Positions 16,014-24,797 are shown, counted from the first letter of the stretch. The stretch: DNA of 40,895 nucleotides from Ohtaekwangia sp036503775 (GCA_036503775.1 DASXWH010000225.1:1-40895), one strand, 5' to 3'. The notes: generated from the sequence alone by a model not told the origin. Numbers and translations are program-made.

Positions 16014-16796
16014 TCAGGAGGTATACCACTTCCAGAATTTACCCAGCCAGGTAGTAGGCTGCTTTTTGGCTTTTGCCTGGTGATCTTTCATTTCAAGAAC
16101 AGGCTCATCATAAAGACGTGCAGGTTTTGTTGGTGCTGCCGGTTTAACCCGCTCCAGGTAATAGTTAGTTCGTTGTTCCTTTTTCTGCTTGGCTTCTTCC
16201 CTCTTTTTCTCTTCCGCTTCCCGGGCTTCGCGTTCGCGTTGCAGCGCTATTGGATTTTTCCGTGGCTTGAAGTCTCTTCTGTCCTTTTGCTGATTGAAAT
16301 TTTTCCGGTTCTCACGTGGAGGCCTTCTGTCTGTTGGAGCAGGCTTTTCATTTTCCGGGTTGACTTCTGTATTTTCTGTGGGCACTTCCTTTTTCTTCGG
16401 CTGGGGTAATTCGATTTTACCCAATACCTTCAGACCGCTCAGTTCTACCTTAGGTGCTTTGATTACTTCAATCTTTTCAACCCCTTCTGTTTTCTCGGGC
16501 TGAATTTCAGGCGTTTGTTCGGAAATGATTTCAGGTACAGTCTCTGTAACAGGTTCTACTTCGGTTATTTCCGGTTCCTGAGTAACCGCAGCAATTTCTA
16601 TCGTTTCAGGAGCCGGATCTGCATTTAAAATGGCCGCTAACTGATCAGGAGCAAACTGATCGATAATCATTTTTACATGATCATCGGTGAGTTTTGTATT
16701 CGTGCCTTCTTCCGTAAGAATAGCCTGCCCCTTCAGGAATTCTATAATGTCTGAAGGTCTTACGGTTAATTTCCGGGCTAACTGTCCTAATCTCAT
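16014..16796 (-). CDS. Conserved hypothetical protein with IF-2-like N-terminal domain and charged low-complexity middle
   Basis: 260 residues. The first 45 or so ('MRLGQLARKLTVRPSDIIEF' and onward) resemble the small helical N-terminal domain of bacterial translation initiation factor IF-2. A long acidic, Glu/Pro/Thr/Val-rich segment follows (about 60-150), then a basic Arg/Lys/Glu-rich stretch with 'NRKNFNQQKDRRDF', and a short conserved-looking C-terminus ending 'TTWLGKFWKWYTS'. There is no GTPase domain, so it is not IF-2. Composition suggests a mostly disordered cytoplasmic protein, perhaps nucleic-acid or ribosome associated; no function can be assigned. It is transcribed divergently from the glycosidase cluster. 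Confidence 0.7.
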   Translation of the reverse strand: MRLGQLARKLTVRPSDIIEFLKGQAILTEEGTNTKLTDDHVKMIIDQFAPDQLAAILNADPAPETIEIAAVTQEPEITEVEPVTETVPEIISEQTPEIQPEKTEGVEKIEVIKAPKVELSGLKVLGKIELPQPKKKEVPTENTEVNPENEKPAPTDRRPPRENRKNFNQQKDRRDFKPRKNPIALQREREAREAEEKKREEAKQKKEQRTNYYLERVKPAAPTKPARLYDEPVLEMKDHQAKAKKQPTTWLGKFWKWYTS

Positions 16797-16817
16797 ACGT
16801 GTTTAAATATCAAAGCG

Positions 16818-16825
16818 CAAATATA
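16818..16825 (-). promoter_or_regulatory. Candidate -7 promoter element for the IF-2-N-like gene
   Basis: Read on the - strand the sequence is TATATTTG, a perfect match to the Bacteroidota -7 consensus TAnnTTTG, ending 21 bases before the start codon at 16796. No convincing -33 TTTG lies at the usual spacing, so confidence is limited. Confidence 0.4.
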
Positions 16826-16920
16826 CTTTCGCTGTCCTTACCGATGAACAGCTAAACCTGTTTTGTTGGTATCCTGTCGGATTCCCCCGAATGTGACCTT
16901 TCGCGATCAAAACACCTACC

Positions 16921-16956
16921 CCATGAAACATTTCGTAACGAACCATGAAACATTTC
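16921..16956 (+). promoter_or_regulatory. Duplicated operator-like repeat upstream of the glycosidase cluster
   Basis: CCATGAAACATTTC occurs twice (16921-16934 and 16943-16956) with a 22-bp period, two helical turns. Each copy contains the near-palindrome GAAA-CA-TTTC. Its position 52-88 bases ahead of the GH2 start fits a binding site for a dimeric regulator acting on the cluster. The regulator is not encoded in this window as far as can be seen. Confidence 0.5.
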
Positions 16957-17008
16957 AATGACCGGCCTTCAGGGTCTGGATTCTATACTTGTGAACTCAA
17001 TCGTTTGA

Positions 17009-19462
17009 ATGATCACCCAATACCCTATGCTCAGAACGCTGCTTTTTTTGTTCTTTTCACTCTATTCTATTGTATTATCAGCGCAGACTCCTTTACCCCG
17101 CACTACAGTATTGTTTAACGATAACTGGAAATTCAGCCTGGGCGAACCGGCCAATGCCCACGAAGCAGCCTTTGCCGATAAAACCTGGCGTACCCTGGAT
17201 GTGCCTCACGACTGGAGTATCGAAGGGAAGTTTGACGAGAAAAATCCGGCTGGTGTTGGTGGCGGTGCGTTGCCCGGAGGTATCGGCTGGTACCGAAAGT
17301 CGTTTGCGCTGGCGGAGAAAGAAAGGACCAAAAAGGTATTCATGCAGTTTGATGGTATTTACCGGAACAGCGAAGTATGGATCAATGGTCACGCGTTGGG
17401 TAAGCGCCCTAATGGATACATTTCATTCCGGTACGAGCTTACACCGTATCTGAAGTATGGTGCGGAGAAAAATGTTATTGCCGTAAAAGTTGATAATTCA
17501 AAACAACCGAATTCACGGTGGTACTCCGGAGCCGGAATTTACCGGAACGTATGGCTGATCACTACATCAGCTATCTATGTTGATCAGTGGGGTACGTTCG
17601 TGCAGACTCCGGAAGTATCCGGATCTTTTGCGACCGTTTCCCTTCAGGTAAATGTTCGTAATACAATAGCGAAAGATCAGACGGTCGATATCCAAACCAC
17701 GATACGTGATCCGGAAGGAAACGAAGTGGGTCAGACAAGCACCACACACAAAGCATTTTCTTCCCGTACTTCCGGAATAACCCAGTCCTTCACGTTGCGA
17801 AATCCTAAACTCTGGTCGGTGGATAAACCGGATCTGTACAAAGCGGTGACGCAGATCATTCAGAATAAAAAAGTGATTGACGTGTATGAGACTACTTTTG
17901 GCATCCGCTATTTCAATTTTGATGTAGACAAAGGTTTTTCACTGAATGGGAAACCGATGAAAATAAATGGTGTTTGCCTTCACCACGATTTGGGATGTTT
18001 GGGTGCTGCCTTCAACACGCGTGCGATGGAACGCCAGCTGGAGATCATGCGCGGTATGGGCGTGAATGGTATCCGAACGTCACACAATCCACCCGCACCG
18101 GAACTTCTTGATCTGTGTGATAAGATGGGCTTCATCGTGATGGATGAGATGTTTGATATGTGGAAGAAAAAGAAATCGGATTTCGACTACAGTCTCGACT
18201 GGGATGCCTGGCATGAGCGTGACCTGAAAGACTTTATTATCCGTGACCGTAATCACCCCAGTGTCATGATCTGGAGCGTTGGAAATGAAATCGGGGAACA
18301 GTGGGATTCAACAGGTGTTGACATCACGAAGGAACTGGTTTCAATAGTAAAGTCGCTGGATGCTTCACGTCCTGTTACTACCGCCAACAATGAGATCAAA
18401 CCCTATAATAATCTGATCAAATCCGGAGCACTCGATATTATCGGATATAATTACAATCACAAAGCATACGCTGATTTTCAGAAAGACTATCCCGGTAAAA
18501 AATTCATCGCCACAGAAACTACATCCGCTCTGGCGACACGCGGTCATTATGATATGCCTTCGGATAGTATCCGCAGATGGCCGATCGCCTGGGATAAACC
18601 GTTCATCGAAGGTAATGCAGATAATACAGTCTCAGCGTATGACAACGTAAGCGCTCCCTGGGGATCAACACACGAAGAAACGCTGAAGGTGATGAAGAAG
18701 CATGACTTCCTCTCCGGTATGTTTATCTGGACAGGTTTCGATTACCTGGGTGAGCCAACACCGTACACGTGGCCTTCCCGAAGTTCATACTTTGGCGTAG
18801 TTGACCTGGCCGGATTTCCCAAAGATGCCTATTACCTGTATCAAAGTGAGTGGACGGGCAAGCCTGTACTCCATATTTATCCGCACTGGAACCTGCCTGA
18901 CCGGCAGGCAGGCTGGAAAGCCGGACAAACCATTGATGTTTGGGCATATTACAATCAGGCAGATGAAGTGGAGTTATTTCTGAATGGAAAATCACAGGGT
19001 GTGAAACGCAAGCAGGGTGATGACCTTCACGTGATGTGGCGCCTTAAATATCAGCCGGGAACATTGAAAGCGGTGTCGCGGAAGAATGGAAAAGAAGTAT
19101 TGGTGAAGGAAGTAAAAACAGCAAACTCTTCTTACACGATTAGCCTGAAAGCCGATCGTACTACCCTTCACGCCAATGGCAGCGATCTCTCCTTTATTAC
19201 TGTTGAGATCCAGGATGATCAGGGAACAGTGGTACCCTACGCTGAAAATCTGATACGCTTTAAAATTTCCGGTGAAGGTTCTGTGGCCGGAGTAGATAAT
19301 GGTGATCCGGTAAGTCATGATTCATTCCAGGCCCATGAACGGAAAGCTTTCCATGGGTTGTGTTTACTTGTGGTAAGGTCATCGAAGAAAAGCGGAACGA
19401 TCACCGTGGAGGCTTCAGCCGATGGATTGATCAGTGATTCATTGAATATTGAAACGAAATAA
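17009..19462 (+). CDS. Glycoside hydrolase family 2, beta-galactosidase-like
   Basis: 817 residues with a signal peptide ending near 'YSIVLSA|Q'; M7 (17027) is an equally good start. Order: sugar-binding jelly roll (about 30-210; 'DVPHDWSIEGKFD', 'GGIGWYRKSFAL'), Ig-like domain, TIM barrel (about 310-590) and C-terminal Ig-like domains. The barrel shows 'NGVCLHHDLGCLGAAFN', 'GIRTSHNPPAPELLDLCD', acid/base E427 in 'WSVGNEIGEQ' and probable nucleophile E503 in 'FIATETTSA'. It should remove terminal beta-galactose from oligosaccharides outside the cytoplasmic membrane. Near residue 630 the sequence LPDRQAG is encoded by a perfect palindrome and interrupts an otherwise ordinary 'PHWN..W..GQTIDVWAYYN' segment. 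It begins a run of three exo-glycosidase genes and ends five bases before the next start. Confidence 0.88.
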   Translation: MITQYPMLRTLLFLFFSLYSIVLSAQTPLPRTTVLFNDNWKFSLGEPANAHEAAFADKTWRTLDVPHDWSIEGKFDEKNPAGVGGGALPGGIGWYRKSFALAEKERTKKVFMQFDGIYRNSEVWINGHALGKRPNGYISFRYELTPYLKYGAEKNVIAVKVDNSKQPNSRWYSGAGIYRNVWLITTSAIYVDQWGTFVQTPEVSGSFATVSLQVNVRNTIAKDQTVDIQTTIRDPEGNEVGQTSTTHKAFSSRTSGITQSFTLRNPKLWSVDKPDLYKAVTQIIQNKKVIDVYETTFGIRYFNFDVDKGFSLNGKPMKINGVCLHHDLGCLGAAFNTRAMERQLEIMRGMGVNGIRTSHNPPAPELLDLCDKMGFIVMDEMFDMWKKKKSDFDYSLDWDAWHERDLKDFIIRDRNHPSVMIWSVGNEIGEQWDSTGVDITKELVSIVKSLDASRPVTTANNEIKPYNNLIKSGALDIIGYNYNHKAYADFQKDYPGKKFIATETTSALATRGHYDMPSDSIRRWPIAWDKPFIEGNADNTVSAYDNVSAPWGSTHEETLKVMKKHDFLSGMFIWTGFDYLGEPTPYTWPSRSSYFGVVDLAGFPKDAYYLYQSEWTGKPVLHIYPHWNLPDRQAGWKAGQTIDVWAYYNQADEVELFLNGKSQGVKRKQGDDLHVMWRLKYQPGTLKAVSRKNGKEVLVKEVKTANSSYTISLKADRTTLHANGSDLSFITVEIQDDQGTVVPYAENLIRFKISGEGSVAGVDNGDPVSHDSFQAHERKAFHGLCLLVVRSSKKSGTITVEASADGLISDSLNIETK
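18892..18912. repeat. Intragenic palindromic repeat inserted in the GH2 gene
   Basis: Arms CCTGCCTG (18892-18899) and CAGGCAGG (18905-18912) are perfect reverse complements around ACCGG. It adds in frame the residues LPDRQAG between conserved 'PHWN' and 'GWKAGQTIDVW' stretches, just after the catalytic barrel. GC content is well above the surroundings. It looks like a REP-type or short palindromic element tolerated in a surface loop. Confidence 0.6.
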
Positions 19463-19466
19463 CGTC

Positions 19467-21878
19467 ATGCGTATAACATGTTATGGCTTGCTGATTTATG
19501 GCTTGCTGATTACTTCAACGGGTGCAGCGCAGCAAACCGATATTTTCAAAACACCTGAGCGGGGTTTCGCATCCTGGCTTCCGGCACCGAACTGGGAGCA
19601 TGCTTTGTTAAGTGGCAATGGAACCCTGGGGGCTATGGTGTTCGGCAATCCTCACGAAGAAACCATCATACTGAACCATTCATCACTTTTTCTACCACAG
19701 CAAAAATCTGATCGCCCCATTGACCAGGCCAGCAGACTGGAAGAGATCAGAAAGCTCATGCTGGAGGGGAAGTTTGATGAAGCCACAAAGATCCCTGTAG
19801 AAATCCGGAAGCAACAAGGGTACAGCGATGAGCGTGATCCATTCATTCCGGCATTTGATCTGTATGTAAGCCAGCAGGCGGGTAATGTCACACGTTACAA
19901 TCGCACGGTAAATTTTGAAACGGGAGAAGCAGCGGTGAACTGGCAGGATACGAATGGCACATTCCAGCGAAAACTTTTTGTCTCCCGTGCCGATAGTGTG
20001 ATTGTACTTTCCATAAAAGGAACAGCGAAGATCAACGCATCATTGCATTTTGAACATCGTCCGGTAGAATGGCAGCAATGGGGTTTTGTAGGAAATCACG
20101 TAAGTGAAATGAAACCGGCAGCTGAGGGAGGATGGCTTACCTATCGTAGCGTCTTTACGAAAAAGTATCCCGGAAGTCTGGAAGGATACGAAGGTGTCGG
20201 GCGACTTGTGGTGAAGGGAGGAAGTTATTCGACCATTGGAAACACCATTACCGTGAAAGATGCAGATGAAGTATTGCTGCTGATCCGCATTGCTCCAAAC
20301 TATACGATCGAACAATCGGCTATGGATAAGCTTAAGCATCAGCTTTTAACGGTATCGACAGATTATGATCTGCTGTTGAGATCCCATACTAAAATTCATG
20401 GCGAACTGTTCAGCCGATCAAAGCTTGATCTGAAAGGATCATCAGAAGATCGTGCATTGTATTCAGAAGAAATTATCCTGAAGGCGCAGACTGAAGTATC
20501 TCTGGCCATGATCGAGAAGGTGTACGATGCAGGTCGGTATACCATATTAAGTTCAACCGGAAACAATCCTCCGAATTTACAAGGTCTCTGGAGTGGTACA
20601 TGGACTGCACCCTGGACTGGCGGGTTCACCAACGATGGTAATTTACCTGTTGCCATTTCCGGATTGCTGCCCACCAACATGCCTGAGCTGATGGATGCCT
20701 TCTTCCGGTATCACGAAAACCTGATGGATGATTACCGTGTCAGTGCAAAGACGTTGTATAACTGCCGGGGCATTCACATCCCCGCACAAACTACGACCAG
20801 CGGATGGGAAACTGATTTTGGTGAGCGATGGTGTCTTACGTTCTGGACCGGAGCTGCGGGCTGGGCCGCAGCGTATTTTTACGATTATTATTTGTACACG
20901 GGTGATAAGAATTTCCTGTCGACACGCGCTTATCCGTTCATGAAAGAGTCTGCTTTGTTCTATGAAGACTTTCTGACTACAGACCGAAACGGGAAGCTGA
21001 TCTTCAACCCGTCATATTCTCCTGAAAACAATCCGGGCAACAGCGAATCACAGGCAGCACCCAACGCCACCATGGATGTGATGATCGCCAGGCAACTTCT
21101 GCGGAATTGTATTGCGGCTGCAACCACATTGAAAACCGATGCTGACAAGATCAAAACATGGCAGACCATGCTTTCGAAAATGCCTGCCTATGAGATTGCA
21201 GCAGACGGGTCATTGCGTGAGTGGCTCTGGCCTGGCCTTACTGAAAACCACCGGCACCGTCATATTTCACATCTATACTCTTTATATGATATGGTAGATC
21301 CGGATTTTGCTACCAATGATGCATTGAAGAAGGCCGCCACCAAAGTAATTGATGAGCACATGAAGTTCCGGATTGCTGAACAAGGCGGAGAGATGGCTTT
21401 CGGTTTGTCGCTGATGGCTGCCACTACGGCTCACCTGGGAGATACAGAGCGTACATACCAGATGCTACAATGGCTCGCCAGCAAATACTGGTCAACAGGT
21501 TTCGCTTCCTTTCACAATGTGCGTGCGCTGTTCAACACCGACATTAGCGGAGGTATTCCCTATGTGATCACACAGATGCTTACCTATTCAGAACCAGGAA
21601 CCCTCGTTTTATTTCCGGCCCTGCCAGCGGAATGGAAGGAGGGAAGTATCGAAGGTATACTTCTTCGGAGTCAGGTAAAGATTAAAAGACTGGAATGGAA
21701 CGAAAGAGGAGTACAGCTAATCCTCAACTCGCCCAAACAGCAATACATCAAAATTACATCATCCAAAAAATTTTCATCCTGTACGATCAGTAGTAAGCCC
21801 ATTAAAAAATCAAAAGACAAAAGCTACTCCGTTCAACTCAAACCCAATGAAGACAATACGTTGGAATTCAAATATTGA
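19467..21878 (+). CDS. Glycoside hydrolase family 95-like (alpha-L-fucosidase/galactosidase)
   Basis: About 803 residues from the ATG at 19467; a TTG at 19449 is possible but overlaps the GH2 stop and spoils the signal peptide. N-terminal domain: 'WEHALLSGNGTLGAMVFGNPHEETIILNHSSL', the GH95 hallmark. The (alpha/alpha)6 barrel carries 'NPPNLQGLWSGTWTAPW', 'NPSYSPENNPGN', 'APNATMDVMIARQ' and 'HRHRHISHLYSLYDM', and the end has 'GTLVLFPALPAEW'. GH95 enzymes are inverting and remove alpha-1,2-linked L-fucose or L-galactose. The family's Asn-x-Asn catalytic pair appears here as D-G-N ('FTNDGNLP'), a divergence that may shift specificity. The signal peptide holds a 15-bp tandem duplication. It is the second gene of the glycosidase cluster and secreted to the periplasm or beyond. 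Confidence 0.8.
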   Translation: MRITCYGLLIYGLLITSTGAAQQTDIFKTPERGFASWLPAPNWEHALLSGNGTLGAMVFGNPHEETIILNHSSLFLPQQKSDRPIDQASRLEEIRKLMLEGKFDEATKIPVEIRKQQGYSDERDPFIPAFDLYVSQQAGNVTRYNRTVNFETGEAAVNWQDTNGTFQRKLFVSRADSVIVLSIKGTAKINASLHFEHRPVEWQQWGFVGNHVSEMKPAAEGGWLTYRSVFTKKYPGSLEGYEGVGRLVVKGGSYSTIGNTITVKDADEVLLLIRIAPNYTIEQSAMDKLKHQLLTVSTDYDLLLRSHTKIHGELFSRSKLDLKGSSEDRALYSEEIILKAQTEVSLAMIEKVYDAGRYTILSSTGNNPPNLQGLWSGTWTAPWTGGFTNDGNLPVAISGLLPTNMPELMDAFFRYHENLMDDYRVSAKTLYNCRGIHIPAQTTTSGWETDFGERWCLTFWTGAAGWAAAYFYDYYLYTGDKNFLSTRAYPFMKESALFYEDFLTTDRNGKLIFNPSYSPENNPGNSESQAAPNATMDVMIARQLLRNCIAAATTLKTDADKIKTWQTMLSKMPAYEIAADGSLREWLWPGLTENHRHRHISHLYSLYDMVDPDFATNDALKKAATKVIDEHMKFRIAEQGGEMAFGLSLMAATTAHLGDTERTYQMLQWLASKYWSTGFASFHNVRALFNTDISGGIPYVITQMLTYSEPGTLVLFPALPAEWKEGSIEGILLRSQVKIKRLEWNERGVQLILNSPKQQYIKITSSKKFSSCTISSKPIKKSKDKSYSVQLKPNEDNTLEFKY
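19482..19511 (+). repeat. 15-bp perfect tandem duplication in the GH95 signal peptide
   Basis: TATGGCTTGCTGATT is repeated exactly twice in a row, encoding YGLLI-YGLLI in the hydrophobic core of the signal peptide. Removing one copy would keep the frame but shorten the core by five residues, so slippage here could change export efficiency. Confidence 0.85.
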
Positions 21879-21899
21879 AAACGTAAGGTCACATAGCTA

Positions 21900-21976
21900 G
21901 TGCTCACTGCGAAAGAAAAGGTGAGCACACGCACACACACTCAGCCAAAATCGTACTTCGTAAATCGTACTTCGTA
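21900..21976. repeat. Hairpin and 14-bp tandem repeat upstream of the GH3 gene
   Basis: The 132-bp gap contains GTGCTCAC (21900-21907) / GTGAGCAC (21921-21928), a perfect 8-bp stem with a 13-nt loop, and AATCGTACTTCGTA repeated exactly in tandem (21949-21962, 21963-21976). No poly-T follows the hairpin. The tandem repeat lies 35 bases ahead of the start codon, where it could sit in the promoter or leader; TATTTTTA at 21980-21987 is a weak -7 candidate. Confidence 0.6.
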
Positions 21977-22010
21977 TCTTATTTTTACAACCCAAACCAA
22001 CCCAATTAAA

Positions 22011-24164
22011 ATGAAAAACCTCCTGACTACAGCAGCCTTGCTCTCTGCACTGCTTGTCACCTCCTGCAAGACACAGGAAACCAAATCTCCGGAAGAAATT
22101 AAAATCGATTCACTGATCAGCCTGATGACCCTGGAAGAAAAAGTACACATGATTCACGCTGAATCATCGTTTGCTTCGGGTGGTGTTGAACGTCTCGGTA
22201 TACCGCATTGGGTAATGTCTGACGGACCACACGGTGTTCGCAAAGAGCACGGCATCGACTATGTTCCGGATGAAGGTGTGTCGGATTCTATTACCTATCT
22301 CCCGGTAGGCGTAACGCTGGCTTCCACCTGGAATCCCGAGCTCGGTCTGGCTTACGGTCGCGTACTTGGCGCGGAAGCCCGGGGTCGTGGTAAAGATGTG
22401 ATACTCGGTCCGGGGGTTAACATCATCCGCACACCCCTTAACGGAAGAAATTTTGAATACCTCAGTGAAGACCCTTACCTCGTATCCAGAATGGTGGTAG
22501 GTTATGTAAAAGGTGTTCAGGAAAATGATGTTTCAGCTTGTGTGAAGCATTATGCAGCTAACAATCAGGAAACGGATCGTAACACGGTGAATGTTGAAAT
22601 GAGCGAGCGCGCGCTTCGGGAAATTTATCTGCCCGGTTTCAAGGCCGCCATCCAGGAAGGCGGAGCCAACACGCTGATGGGTGCTTACAATAAATTCCGC
22701 GGGCAATATTGCACGCACAACGATTACCTCATGAATAAAGTATTGAAGGAAGAGTGGGGTTTCAACGGAACTGTAATGAGCGATTGGGGCGCTGTGTTAA
22801 ATACGAAGCAGGCGATCTTCAACGGTACTGACCTCGAGATGGGAACGGATCTTTCTCTTGGTGCTAAACCCGACTATGGAAAATTCTACATGGGAGACAC
22901 CGTAGTAGCCCTGGTGAAAGCCGACTCGGTGGATGAAAAGATCATCGATGAAAAAGTAAGACGTATTCTGCGCATCATGTACAGAACAAAGATGTTCAAC
23001 TCACAACGGAGTCAGGGTTCTGTAAACACAGCCGATCATCAGGCTACCGCATTGAAGGTAGCGGAAGAAGGTATTGTATTATTGAAGAACGACAACATAC
23101 TTCCGCTGAAGCGTGATGCAATCAAAACGATTGCCGTGATCGGTGCCAACGGTGATCATAAACATGCCGGTGCAGGTGGAAGCTCGCAGGTAAATGCGAA
23201 GTATGAAGTAACTGCACTCGCAGGTATCAGGAAACTGGCGGGTGATAAGATCAAGGTAACGTATGCAACGGGTTATGAAATTGTGAAAGACGGGAAATCC
23301 AACCTCAAGCTGATCGCTGAAGCAGTGAAGGCGGCAAAGGCTGCAGACGTAGTGATCTATGCCGGTGGCTGGATTCACGGTTACTCCGATGCCTGGAGTG
23401 ACAATGCTTTTGATTCAGAGAGTGTTGATAAACCTAATATGAACCTGCCGTTCGGACAGGATGAACTGATCGCTGCGGTGATCAAAGCCAACCCGAAGAC
23501 CGTGGTGGTACTCAATGGCGGTGCGGCAACAGATATGCAGGTGTGGGGTAACGGAGCCAAAGGAATTATCCAGGCCTGGTATGCCGGTATGGAAGGCGGA
23601 ACTGCATTGGCGAAAATAATTTTCGGAGAAGTAAATCCATCCGGAAAATTGCCGATGACCTTCCCGAAGAAACTCGAAGACAGTCCGGCCCATGCCGTAG
23701 GGGAGTATCCGGGTAAAGACAAAGTAGTTCATTATAACGAAGGTATATTGGTAGGCTATCGTTACTTCGACACGAAGAACGTAGAGCCACTGTATCCTTT
23801 CGGTCATGGATTGTCATACACCACCTTTGAATTCAGCAACCTCGCGGTAACCAAAACTGAAAAAGGTGCAGTAGTGAAATTCACGCTGAAAAATACCGGT
23901 TCAGTTGCCGGTGCTGAAGTAGCGCAGCTTTATGTAAAGGATGAGGAGTCATCGGTTGAGCGTCCGGCTAAGGAGCTTAAAGGTTTCTCCAAAGTATTTT
24001 TGCAGGCCGGAGAGTCTAAAGAAGTAGAATTGACATTGGGTGAGGATGCATTCCAGTTCTATGATGAGACAAGGAGACAATGGGTTACAGAACCCGGTAA
24101 GTTCACTATTCTGGTGGGTAGTTCTTCACGGGATGTGAAGTTGACAGGAGAGGTTGCACTGTAA
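22011..24164 (+). CDS. Glycoside hydrolase family 3 beta-glucosidase-type lipoprotein
   Basis: 717 residues from the ATG at 22011. The GTG at 21900 would add 37 residues encoded by the hairpin and tandem repeat and would bury the signal peptide. The N-terminus is a lipoprotein signal with lipobox LVTSC, so the enzyme is probably membrane anchored. The (beta/alpha)8 domain shows 'SLMTLEEKVHMIHAES', 'MSDGPHGVRKE', 'KHYAANNQETDR' and the nucleophile D258 in 'VMSDWGAV'. An alpha/beta sandwich follows ('VLLKNDNILPL', 'VVVLNGGAATDM'), and then a fibronectin III-like domain ('YPFGHGLSYTTFEFSNL'). It should release non-reducing-end beta-D-glucose or a similar sugar from oligosaccharides. It is last in the GH2-GH95-GH3 run and is followed by a terminator. 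Confidence 0.9.
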   Translation: MKNLLTTAALLSALLVTSCKTQETKSPEEIKIDSLISLMTLEEKVHMIHAESSFASGGVERLGIPHWVMSDGPHGVRKEHGIDYVPDEGVSDSITYLPVGVTLASTWNPELGLAYGRVLGAEARGRGKDVILGPGVNIIRTPLNGRNFEYLSEDPYLVSRMVVGYVKGVQENDVSACVKHYAANNQETDRNTVNVEMSERALREIYLPGFKAAIQEGGANTLMGAYNKFRGQYCTHNDYLMNKVLKEEWGFNGTVMSDWGAVLNTKQAIFNGTDLEMGTDLSLGAKPDYGKFYMGDTVVALVKADSVDEKIIDEKVRRILRIMYRTKMFNSQRSQGSVNTADHQATALKVAEEGIVLLKNDNILPLKRDAIKTIAVIGANGDHKHAGAGGSSQVNAKYEVTALAGIRKLAGDKIKVTYATGYEIVKDGKSNLKLIAEAVKAAKAADVVIYAGGWIHGYSDAWSDNAFDSESVDKPNMNLPFGQDELIAAVIKANPKTVVVLNGGAATDMQVWGNGAKGIIQAWYAGMEGGTALAKIIFGEVNPSGKLPMTFPKKLEDSPAHAVGEYPGKDKVVHYNEGILVGYRYFDTKNVEPLYPFGHGLSYTTFEFSNLAVTKTEKGAVVKFTLKNTGSVAGAEVAQLYVKDEESSVERPAKELKGFSKVFLQAGESKEVELTLGEDAFQFYDETRRQWVTEPGKFTILVGSSSRDVKLTGEVAL

Positions 24165-24188
24165 GTATTTAAAAGTATGTAAAAACCT

Positions 24189-24219
24189 AAGGCTGGACGG
24201 ATCGTTCAGCCTTTTTTTT
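24189..24219 (+). terminator. Rho-independent terminator after the GH3 gene
   Basis: AAGGCTGGAC (24189-24198) pairs with GTTCAGCCTT (24204-24213), ten pairs including one G-T, with a 5-nt loop and a run of eight T. It closes the glycosidase cluster. Confidence 0.88.
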
Positions 24220-24296
24220 ATACTCCTGAGTAATTAAATTTAGAGAGAATCAAATGAAGGCATCCACTGAAATTTAGATTGATAAAAACTAAGAAA

Positions 24297-24704
24297 ATGA
24301 AAACAAAATTATTTCTGCTGATGGCAATCCTCGGATTCATATCCACCTGTCAGCAAACCAACGTGTTGTATGCCCAGGAAATTAAAAAAGGCATGATCAA
24401 GGTGACTATTTTTTATCCAAACGGAGAAGGTAAAACCTTTGATATGAATTACTACGTCACTAAACACATGCCCCTGGTGGCACAGTTATTAGGTGACTCG
24501 TTGAAATCCTTAAGTATCGACAAGGGCATATCCGGGAGAACGCCTGATGCACCTGTTCCTTACCTGGCTATCGGCCATTTATATTTTGAATCGGTTTCAG
24601 CGTATCAGAATTCCATGAAGCTGAACGGTGAAAAAATCAGAGGTGACGTTCCCAACTATACCAATATCCAACCGGTAATTCAGATTAGTGAAGTGCTGGA
24701 GTGA
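24297..24704 (+). CDS. EthD-domain protein with signal peptide
   Basis: 135 residues from the ATG at 24297; an upstream TTG adds only 'IKTKK'-type residues. After a hydrophobic leader (about residues 4-26, ending 'VLYAQ'; a cysteine in 'STCQQ' could alternatively make it a lipoprotein) comes an EthD dimeric alpha/beta-barrel domain: 'MIKVTIFYPNGEGKTFDMNYYVTKHMPLVAQLLGDSLKSLSIDKG'. EthD relatives are small dimers often linked to oxidative catabolism, and most are cytoplasmic; the secretion signal here is unusual. It stands alone after a terminator, with no catabolic partner nearby. Function unknown beyond the fold. Confidence 0.75.
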   Translation: MKTKLFLLMAILGFISTCQQTNVLYAQEIKKGMIKVTIFYPNGEGKTFDMNYYVTKHMPLVAQLLGDSLKSLSIDKGISGRTPDAPVPYLAIGHLYFESVSAYQNSMKLNGEKIRGDVPNYTNIQPVIQISEVLE

Positions 24705-24797
24705 ATCATCATACAAATGTGTAGCTTCATTTGATCAGCAGAACATTCAAGCTGATAAGTTATACTTAGGCATGTAATTCCAGAAATCAATATAACT

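Noticed and set aside
16014..16796. Translation initiation factor IF-2
   Set aside because: Only the small N-terminal domain resembles IF-2; there is no GTPase domain and the protein is far too short.
23381..23817. Three overlapping - strand frames inside the GH3 gene
   Set aside because: They lie antisense to a highly conserved enzyme region and have no recognisable domains.
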